Source: Alphaproteobacteria bacterium | Lineage (GTDB): Bacteria > Pseudomonadota > Alphaproteobacteria > Paracaedibacterales > CAIULA01 | Direction of reading: 5' to 3' | Length of the DNA: 5,464 nucleotides | Assembly (NCBI GenBank): GCA_019751935.1 | Contig: JAIEMR010000017.1 | Location: forward strand, 1 to 5,464 | In this document: positions 1 through 4,016 of the stretch, one piece after another | How positions within the stretch are numbered: position 1 is the stretch's first letter | How the letters are laid out: each line of letters starts with the position of its first letter | Translations under genes and position numbers: made by a program | The notes under the pieces: model-generated | Told to the model about the DNA's origin: nothing | What the model saw: only the letters and a program-made list of their open reading frames with translations | The model's database searches: none

Positions 1-63
1 GTGAGTTGTGATTCAAATGGTTCTACAAAAATTGTACAAATTACGTATAGCAGGAACAAAAAA

Positions 64-99
64 TTAATACTTGATACGTATCAGATATCATGCTAAGCT
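64..99 (+). promoter_or_regulatory. higBA promoter region with palindromic operator
   Basis: A perfect 12-bp palindrome, TGATACGTATCA, lies at 72-83, about 40 bp before the toxin start. Two promoter readings are possible. One is TTAATA (64-69) and TATCAT (86-91) with a 16-bp spacer. The other is TTGATA (71-76) and TAAGCT (94-99) with a 17-bp spacer. In both, the palindrome overlaps the -35 box or the spacer, which is where an autorepressor would block RNA polymerase. The core ACGTAT also occurs at 43-48, and CGTAT recurs at 104-108. HigA-family antitoxins are known to bind palindromes in their own promoters, so this is the expected operator. The palindrome is seen directly; the promoter boxes and the HigA assignment are inferred. 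Confidence 0.5.
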
Positions 100-123
100 G
101 TTTCGTATTAAGGAGACATATGT

Positions 124-405
124 GTGATTAGATCCTTTAAGTGTAAAGAAACAGAAAAAATCTGGCAGGGGATAAAATCTCGTAAATTCCCATCAGAAAT
201 ACAAAACAGGGCTCTTGTTAAATTACGTCAGCTGGATGTTTCTGTTACCCCAGAAGATTTACGAATTCCTCCTAGTAATCATTTAGAATCTTTAAAAGGA
301 GACCGTAAAACACAAATGAGCATCCGCATACCCAAGCAATGGCGTATCTGTTTTACATGGGAACTTGGGGAAGCCCTAAATGTAGAAATAGTTGATTATC
401 ATTAA
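124..405 (+). CDS. higB: HigB-type toxin (RelE superfamily mRNA interferase)
   Basis: This 93-residue protein has the size and pattern of HigB toxins, which cleave mRNA on the ribosome. The start MIRSFK, the core LKGDRK (57-62), the RIPKQWRICFTWE strand pair (68-80) and the C-terminal VDYH (90-93) are all family hallmarks. H53, K58, R74 and H93 are plausible active-site residues by analogy with HigB/RelE. The start is GTG at 124, 8 nt after AGGAG (111-115). The nearer ATG at 120 runs into TAG after three codons, so it cannot start this protein. The antitoxin gene follows after 10 nt, giving the toxin-first order typical of higBA and unlike relBE. Expression is probably autoregulated by HigA through the upstream palindrome. 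The reading frame is intact with no sign of decay. I am confident of the family; toxicity is inferred. Confidence 0.9.
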   Translation: MIRSFKCKETEKIWQGIKSRKFPSEIQNRALVKLRQLDVSVTPEDLRIPPSNHLESLKGDRKTQMSIRIPKQWRICFTWELGEALNVEIVDYH

Positions 406-415
406 GGAAGAGAAA

Positions 416-739
416 ATGACGAAGCAGCTTATTCATAACCCTCACGCAGGCGAAATTTTAAAGACAGAGTTTTTAGAACCTCTTCATTTAAGTCAGAACG
501 CGCTCGCTAAGGCCATTAATGTGCCCCCCAACCGGATTCATGCCATTATTAATGGAACTCGTAGTATTACTGCTGATACCGACCTGAGGCTTTGTAGGTT
601 TTTTGGGCTCTCTGATGGTTATTGGCTAAGGCTTCAAAATCTCTATGAACTTATGGAAGCAAAACGAGAACTTATAACAAAATTAAGCCTTATCCAGCCT
701 TATGCTTATTCAGATGATCATTCACTTACATCTGTCTAA
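416..739 (+). CDS. higA: HigA-type antitoxin (XRE-family HTH regulator)
   Basis: This 107-residue protein neutralises HigB and should repress the operon. Residues ~25-52 form an XRE helix-turn-helix (LSQNALAKAINVPPNR, then INGTRSIT), the classic HigA signature. The conserved DLRLCRFFGLSDGYWLRLQ segment (56-74) follows, with a helical C-terminus (77-90) and a short polar tail. The start is ATG at 416, preceded by AAGGAAGAG (404-412). The frame is also open upstream to a TTG at 392 inside higB, but that extension (MIIIKEEK) has no family counterpart and would overlap the toxin. Translation is probably coupled to higB through the 10-nt gap, and no separate promoter is visible. Family assignment is firm; DNA binding at 72-83 is inferred from known HigA behaviour. 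Confidence 0.92.
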   Translation: MTKQLIHNPHAGEILKTEFLEPLHLSQNALAKAINVPPNRIHAIINGTRSITADTDLRLCRFFGLSDGYWLRLQNLYELMEAKRELITKLSLIQPYAYSDDHSLTSV

Positions 740-788
740 TGGGGAGAAAAATCAGAGTTGTCAGCACGATGACGTTTAGTCTGGAGCA

Positions 789-816
789 TTGACCTTTCCA
801 CAAGGCAAATTATTGA
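789..816 (+). promoter_or_regulatory. Possible promoter for the exported citrate synthase homologue
   Basis: TTGACC (789-794) is followed after 16 bp by TATTGA (811-816) in the AT-rich gap between higA and the next gene. The -35 match is good and the -10 match is poor. It would leave a leader of about 100 nt containing the inverted repeat at 877-902. No terminator was found after higA, so read-through from higBA is also possible. Confidence 0.3.
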
Positions 817-876
817 TTATTTTTTAGTAAAATTTAAAAATAATTACACCGAAGATTCTCTTTTTATGAAACAATC

Positions 877-902
877 TACCTTATATTTTTTAATTTAAGG
901 TA
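877..902. repeat. Inverted repeat just upstream of the citrate synthase homologue
   Basis: TACCTTA (877-883) and TAAGGTA (896-902) are exact 7-bp inverted arms separated by a 12-nt AT-rich loop. The right arm ends 9 nt before the ribosome-binding site (AGGGAG, 912-917). It could be an operator or a weak leader hairpin. Nothing else supports either reading. Confidence 0.35.
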
Positions 903-920
903 TTTCATAAGAGGGAGTTT

Positions 921-2255
921 ATGCGTTTTATTGCGTTTCTATTATTTTTAATCATCCAAATCGTCCACGCTAGCGGACCAGAAGTCGACGTTACTGTTAA
1001 AGGAGTTAGGCTTTCTGATGGCAGGATCTTCATCAACACAGATGATCCAAGCTGTGATGGTTTATTACTCGCAACGAATGGAATGCGCAAAGTAGCGTTT
1101 AATGTCAGTCTTACAACCTGCCCCGTGGATACTCCTGAAGGCGGCGTTTTACGTATCAGAGGCGGTAAAACCCTTAATGATGTGTTAGGAGGGTTTCCTG
1201 TGGGTTCAAAACCTGCCTTTGAAGGCCTTGACCCTATGCCTTATGAAAATCTTTTCGGATTGCTATTAATAGGCTCAGAAACGATTTCAGCTGAGGTTAA
1301 CACTAATATTTTTGCTGGCATAGAAAGAGCTAAAAGATACTTACGAACCTTAAGCCGTCAAGAGGGCAGATGCCCTATCCGGTTTTTTAGAAATGCTTTA
1401 GAAGATTGCCTCGCAGACGAATTTGATGGTATCGCCCCAAAAGACCAATTGCAGCAACTAGCTGAGGTCGGTCCACAAATTATAGGGATCGCAACAACCC
1501 TTGCAGCTTATCTAAATCACCTTTCAAGAGGTAAAGCTTTTGAAACATTCAAAACACCCGAAACATACGATGGTTTGGTTAGATGCTTTATGAAAATGGC
1601 GCTGCCTGCTGAATATCAAGCAGATGAAGGGTTTCCCACTATCTTAAACACCTATTTCGATTTACTCATCGGTCATGGAATGAATCTTTCAACATCCATC
1701 CTGATTCAAACAGCCTCAGGCAGCGGCGATGTTGCCAATGTCATCTTAGCTGCATTAAATGCTTTAGACACTGATAATCATGGCAAAGCGGCCTTAAAAA
1801 CACATGATATGTTTGCGTACATAAAATCAAACTATGGAGGAGACGTTGCCCGTTTTATAGATGCAGTCGTTAAAAAAGAAGAAACCCTTTGGGGACATGG
1901 GCATGCCATTTACAAAAAAGGCACAGATCCAAGGGCTGAGGTTATGGAAGTGCTCGCTAAGAAAGTAAGAGAAATCACAACTGATAGAGACCTTCAATAC
2001 GATATTGATTTAGCCCTCGCTTTGAAAGCAGAAGCATCTGCCAAAGGCCTTCCTTACCAAACCAACGTAGATTATTTCGCAAGCCTGATTTTAAGAGGAT
2101 GCGGAATTGATCCAAAGCTTTCAACCGTTATGTTTGCCGCCAGCCGAATGGGAAGCTGGATAGCTGACCTTTATCAATTTGAAAAAGGAAAACATCCACT
2201 TATGAGACCGCAAGACTATCCAGCTGAAATGAATTCATTGCTGCAAGCGGAATGA
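921..2255 (+). CDS. Citrate synthase family protein with signal peptide
   Basis: The 444-residue protein matches the citrate synthase fold from about residue 55. GGVLRIRGGKTL (74-85) corresponds to the usual GILxYRGYPI. HGMNLSTS (252-259) corresponds to HExNAST, NHGKAA (286-291) to HGGANE, GHGHAIYK (325-332) to GFGHRVYK, DPRA (336-339) is intact, and NVDYF (382-386) corresponds to NVDFY. SRMGSWIA (408-415) and RPQ (429-431) complete the set. The catalytic trio is therefore present as H287, H328 and D384, with R338 and R409 also kept. Condensation of acetyl-CoA and oxaloacetate, or a related acyl-CoA reaction, is plausible. Oddly, residues 1-17 form a Sec signal peptide: R2, a hydrophobic run 3-15, then VHA|S. 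The Arg after the catalytic His is Ala (A329). Six cysteines (45, 67, 151, 163, 222, 394) could form disulfides if it is exported. ATG 921 has AGGGAG 3 nt upstream. The fold is firm; location and substrate are unknown. Confidence 0.85.
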   Translation: MRFIAFLLFLIIQIVHASGPEVDVTVKGVRLSDGRIFINTDDPSCDGLLLATNGMRKVAFNVSLTTCPVDTPEGGVLRIRGGKTLNDVLGGFPVGSKPAFEGLDPMPYENLFGLLLIGSETISAEVNTNIFAGIERAKRYLRTLSRQEGRCPIRFFRNALEDCLADEFDGIAPKDQLQQLAEVGPQIIGIATTLAAYLNHLSRGKAFETFKTPETYDGLVRCFMKMALPAEYQADEGFPTILNTYFDLLIGHGMNLSTSILIQTASGSGDVANVILAALNALDTDNHGKAALKTHDMFAYIKSNYGGDVARFIDAVVKKEETLWGHGHAIYKKGTDPRAEVMEVLAKKVREITTDRDLQYDIDLALALKAEASAKGLPYQTNVDYFASLILRGCGIDPKLSTVMFAASRMGSWIADLYQFEKGKHPLMRPQDYPAEMNSLLQAE

Positions 2256-2282
2256 TAACAAAGACAACACAAATATCTTTCT

Positions 2283-2304
2283 TGGGCCCCGACCATGGGG
2301 CCCA
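2283..2304 (+). terminator. GC-rich hairpin, probable terminator
   Basis: TGGGCCCC (2283-2290) and GGGGCCCA (2297-2304) form a perfect 8-bp stem around the 6-nt loop GACCAT. It begins 28 nt after the stop codon of the citrate synthase homologue and is followed by TATTTCT. The stem is very strong but the U-tract is short, so termination may be partial. Its sequence is unrelated to the two REP-like hairpins that follow. Confidence 0.6.
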
Positions 2305-2325
2305 TATTTCTAGACTGATCGCCTG

Positions 2326-2356
2326 ATGGATCCTGTGGTCAAGCCACAGGAAAACT
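2326..2356 (+). repeat. REP-like palindromic element, copy 1
   Basis: The core is a hairpin with TCCTGTGG (2331-2338), loop TCAAG (2339-2343) and CCACAGGA (2344-2351), flanked by ATGGA on the left and AAACT on the right. The stem is a perfect 8 bp. The layout ATGGA-stem-TCAAG-stem resembles intergenic repeats common in alphaproteobacteria (GGATCC-type head, G/A-TCAAG loop), but membership in such a family is recalled, not tested. A near-identical element lies in the opposite orientation at 2399-2429. Confidence 0.7.
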
Positions 2357-2398
2357 GACCGTGAGAGGAAAGAAAAAGGCAGAATAACAAAAGATATA

Positions 2399-2429
2399 AG
2401 TTTCCCTGTGACTTGATCACAGGGTCCAT
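2399..2429 (-). repeat. REP-like palindromic element, copy 2 (inverted)
   Basis: The hairpin has CCCTGTGA (2404-2411), loop CTTGA (2412-2416) and TCACAGGG (2417-2424), with TCCAT on the right. Read on the minus strand it matches 27 of 31 positions of copy 1. The four differences fall as two base-paired changes: T-A becomes C-G at the stem base, and G-C becomes A-T next to the loop. The two copies are separated by 42 bp (2357-2398) and together can also fold into one long imperfect cruciform, like a BIME. Confidence 0.7.
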
Positions 2430-2495
2430 AAGAATGCATTTCAGATGCTGGTTTATAAGAATGAAAAAACAAAAAAAGGGAGTTAAGGGCCGTTT

Positions 2496-2512
2496 CCACT
2501 CTAAACGAGTGG
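2496..2512 (-). other. Hairpin overlapping the tRNA CCA end
   Basis: On the minus strand CCACTC, loop GTTTA and GAGTGG form a perfect 6-bp stem whose first bases are the encoded CC and A of the tRNA. A T-rich run (minus strand, about 2477 to 2463) follows some 20 nt later. The hairpin may mark the 3' trailer or help 3'-end processing. It is too far from the T-run to be a standard intrinsic terminator. Confidence 0.4.
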
Positions 2513-2596
2513 TGCCGGCTGCCGGACTCGAACCGGCACGCCCTTACGGGCGACAGATTTTAAGTCTGTTGTGTCTACCAATTCCACCAAGCTGGC
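2510..2596 (-). tRNA. tRNA-Leu (UAA anticodon)
   Basis: Read on the minus strand, this 87-nt gene folds as a class II tRNA. The acceptor strand is GCCAGCT, followed by TG, a D-arm (GTGGAATTGGTAGAC), the anticodon stem-loop ACAGA-CTTAAAA-TCTGT giving anticodon UAA, a long variable arm (GCCC-GTAA-GGGC), the T-arm GCCGG-TTCGAGT-CCGGC, the acceptor strand AGCCGGC, discriminator A, and an encoded CCA at 2510-2512. The long variable arm, UAA anticodon and A73 identify it as leucine tRNA, which decodes UUA and by wobble UUG. One oddity is that acceptor position 4 (A, complement of 2593) faces C69 (complement of 2517), giving a single A-C mismatch in an otherwise fully paired stem. It is transcribed away from phhA. 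Confidence 0.95.
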
Positions 2597-2606
2597 CCCT
2601 TCTTTA

Positions 2607-2635
2607 TTCCTAACTATTTTGATTGAAAGGGTCAA
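2607..2635 (-). promoter_or_regulatory. Promoter of tRNA-Leu
   Basis: On the minus strand TTGACC (2635 down to 2630) is separated by exactly 17 bp from TAGGAA (2612 down to 2607). The tRNA 5' end at 2596 lies 11 nt past the -10 box, so transcription would start within a few bases of the mature end, as is common for tRNA genes. The -35 box is strong and the -10 is moderate. Confidence 0.55.
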
Positions 2636-2673
2636 GCATTTTAATGCATCTTTAACTATCTTTAATAGATAAT
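2636..2673 (+). promoter_or_regulatory. Likely phhA promoter and operator region
   Basis: GATAAT (2668-2673) is a good -10 box 37 nt before the phhA start, but no clear -35 box lies at standard spacing, which suggests an activator-dependent promoter. Just upstream are a direct repeat ATCTTTAA at 2648-2655 and 2658-2665 (exactly 10 bp apart) and an inverted repeat GCATT (2636-2640) / AATGC (2643-2647). These could bind a regulator. The motifs are seen; the function is inferred. Confidence 0.35.
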
Positions 2674-2709
2674 GTCAGATGACTTTTTAATATCCGCAAA
2701 GGCACAAAG

Positions 2710-3507
2710 ATGGATCCTTCAATTCAAAATCATCTTATTGACCAAAATTGGGCCTCTTATACCAATGAACAGCATGATATTTGGAAAACGCTTTTTCACC
2801 GTCAACATGACATTCTGCAAGACCGCGCTGTTCCAGAATTTCTCTATGGCGTCGACCATTTAGAAATAGCCCCCGACAAAATTCCTGATTTTGATGAGCT
2901 GAGCGATATTTTAACCAAAGCCACCGGTTGGAAAATTGTTGCTGTTGAGGGCCTTGTTCCAGATGATATCTTTTTCACCCTATTAGCAAATCGATGTTTT
3001 CCATCAACCTGTTTTATAAGACGCATGGATCAGCTCGATTACCTACAGGAACCTGATATCTTCCACGATATTTATGGACATGTCCCCCTTTTGATTCAAC
3101 CCGTTTTTGCCGATTATATGGAGGCTTACGGCAAAGCTGGCTTAAGGGCGCTTGGCAACCATAGTCTTCATTACCTTGCACGCCTTTATTGGTATACGGT
3201 TGAATTTGGTTTGATTGACACCCCAAAGGGCCTTCGGATTTATGGCTCCGGCATTGTCTCATCCGCTGGTGAATCCAAATATTGCCTTGAATCGCCCAAG
3301 CCTAATCGCTTGTGGTTTGATTCAGAGCGCGTGATGCGAACCAATTACAAAATTGATGACTATCAAGAAATCTATTTTGTGGTTTCAAGTCTTGATGATT
3401 TAATAAAAACAACAACTCAAGACTTTATGGAAACGTACGAACTGTTAAAGCATCAAGCTGACTTTGAGCCAAATCAGGTGCTGCTTGATGATCGTCGTTA
3501 CAGATAA
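2710..3507 (+). CDS. phhA: Phenylalanine 4-hydroxylase
   Basis: This 265-residue protein is a full-length bacterial aromatic amino acid hydroxylase. It converts L-phenylalanine to L-tyrosine in the cytosol using O2, tetrahydropterin and non-heme iron (EC 1.14.16.1). The iron-binding facial triad is visible: H119 and H124 in DIFHDIYGH (116-124) and E165 in YWYTVEFGL (160-168). Other family blocks are WKTLFHRQ (25-32), IPDFDELSDIL (58-68), TGWKIVAVEGLVPD (72-85), LANRCFPST (92-100), RRMDQLDYLQEPD (104-116), RIYGSGIVSSAGES (176-189) and RVMRTNYKIDDYQE (207-220). ATG 2710 follows AAAGG (2698-2702) by 7 nt. A DUF952 gene lies 19 nt downstream, probably in the same transcript. No pterin carbinolamine dehydratase (phhB) is in the window, so cofactor recycling must be encoded elsewhere. 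Assignment to phenylalanine over tryptophan rests on overall similarity to bacterial PhhA. Confidence 0.95.
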   Translation: MDPSIQNHLIDQNWASYTNEQHDIWKTLFHRQHDILQDRAVPEFLYGVDHLEIAPDKIPDFDELSDILTKATGWKIVAVEGLVPDDIFFTLLANRCFPSTCFIRRMDQLDYLQEPDIFHDIYGHVPLLIQPVFADYMEAYGKAGLRALGNHSLHYLARLYWYTVEFGLIDTPKGLRIYGSGIVSSAGESKYCLESPKPNRLWFDSERVMRTNYKIDDYQEIYFVVSSLDDLIKTTTQDFMETYELLKHQADFEPNQVLLDDRRYR

Positions 3508-3526
3508 ATTATTAAGGGAGCAAACA

Positions 3527-3838
3527 ATGGACCATCCAATCATCTATAAACTTATTCTAGCCCCTGAATGGGAAGCCTCTAAAAAAGAAGGAATCTATAA
3601 AGGGTCCGCTTTGGACCAGGCAGATGGATATATGCATTGCTCAACGGCTGATCAAATCCAAGGAACTCTTGATAAATTTTTTGCAGGGCAAACGGATGTG
3701 ATCCTTTTGTCTATTGATACAAATAAAATTAAACAGCACCTAAAATGGGAAAAATCACCTCGTTCAGGCAGAATCTTTCCCCATCTTTACGGTCCTTTGC
3801 CTCTTAGTGCTGTTATTAAAGAAGAAAAAGTCGCCTAA
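3527..3838 (+). CDS. DUF952 family protein
   Basis: This 103-residue protein shows the full DUF952 pattern: IYKL near the N-terminus (6-9), W15, GIYKGSALD (22-30), DGYMHCSTADQ (33-43), a hydrophobic strand DVILLSID (57-64), LKWEKS (72-77) and FPHLYGPLPLSAV (84-96). Its biochemical function is not established. From memory the family is grouped with ADP-ribosyltransferase-like folds, which would make the DGYMHCST motif part of an NAD-binding site, but I cannot test that here. ATG 3527 is preceded by AAGGGAG (3514-3520) with a 6-nt gap. The frame is open upstream into phhA, but that stretch has no family similarity. The 19-nt spacing from phhA implies co-transcription. C38 replaces the Leu more often seen in the HLS motif. 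The protein is cytosolic, with no signal peptide or membrane segment. Confidence 0.85.
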   Translation: MDHPIIYKLILAPEWEASKKEGIYKGSALDQADGYMHCSTADQIQGTLDKFFAGQTDVILLSIDTNKIKQHLKWEKSPRSGRIFPHLYGPLPLSAVIKEEKVA

Positions 3839-3920
3839 AAACCATTGGATATAAAAGATTGCCATCACTTTACAAGCGGTTAGCTATATACTCTTCGTGA
3901 ATAAGCCATGATTAACCTTC

Positions 3921-3949
3921 TTGAAATAAATCTTTGATATACTTATATA
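3921..3949 (+). promoter_or_regulatory. Sigma-70-type promoter of the repeat/ankyrin-like protein gene
   Basis: TTGAAA (3921-3926) and TATATA (3944-3949) are separated by exactly 17 bp, the best promoter match in the window. Transcription would start near 3956, giving a leader of about 60 nt that contains T-rich tracts and the palindrome at 3994-4005. The rest of the 178-nt gap after the DUF952 gene holds no clear terminator. Confidence 0.6.
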
Positions 3950-3993
3950 GTAGATAAAGATACTTTTGTTTTTTTACTAAAAAAATTTTTCCC

Positions 3994-4005
3994 CCTTTAT
4001 AAAGG
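3994..4005 (+). promoter_or_regulatory. Palindrome covering the ribosome-binding site
   Basis: CCTTTATAAAGG is a perfect 12-nt palindrome whose right end supplies the AAGG of the Shine-Dalgarno sequence AAAGGA (4001-4006), 10 nt before ATG 4017. In RNA it can form a small CCUU/AAGG stem with a four-base loop that would partly mask the ribosome-binding site. The palindrome is seen; any regulatory role is inferred. Confidence 0.4.
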
Positions 4006-4016
4006 ACTGTTTCTTC

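Noticed and set aside
905..1090. A 61-codon minus-strand open frame
   Set aside because: It is antisense to the signal peptide region of the citrate synthase homologue. It has no motif or start signals.
2326..2429. The REP-like pair as a two-unit CRISPR array or insertion-sequence ends
   Set aside because: The copies are inverted, not direct. The 42-bp interval has no coding capacity, and no cas or transposase gene is present.
2200..2499. A 99-codon open frame on the minus strand
   Set aside because: It crosses the end of the citrate synthase homologue, the terminator hairpin and both REP-like elements. It has no recognisable motif and no good ribosome-binding site.
2413..2613. A 66-codon open frame on the + strand containing AGLEPARPYGRQ
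   Set aside because: It is the antisense reading of tRNA-Leu, a well-known source of spurious proteins. It overlaps the tRNA entirely and also REP copy 2.
2256..2709. tRNA-associated integration site (att) for a genomic island
   Set aside because: No integrase gene and no direct repeat of the tRNA 3' end are found in the window.
2672..2863. A 63-codon open frame starting just before phhA
   Set aside because: It runs out of frame through phhA, whose conserved motifs start at once in the other frame. It is a shadow.
3014..3262. An 82-codon minus-strand open frame
   Set aside because: It is antisense to the iron-binding region of phhA and has no supporting features.
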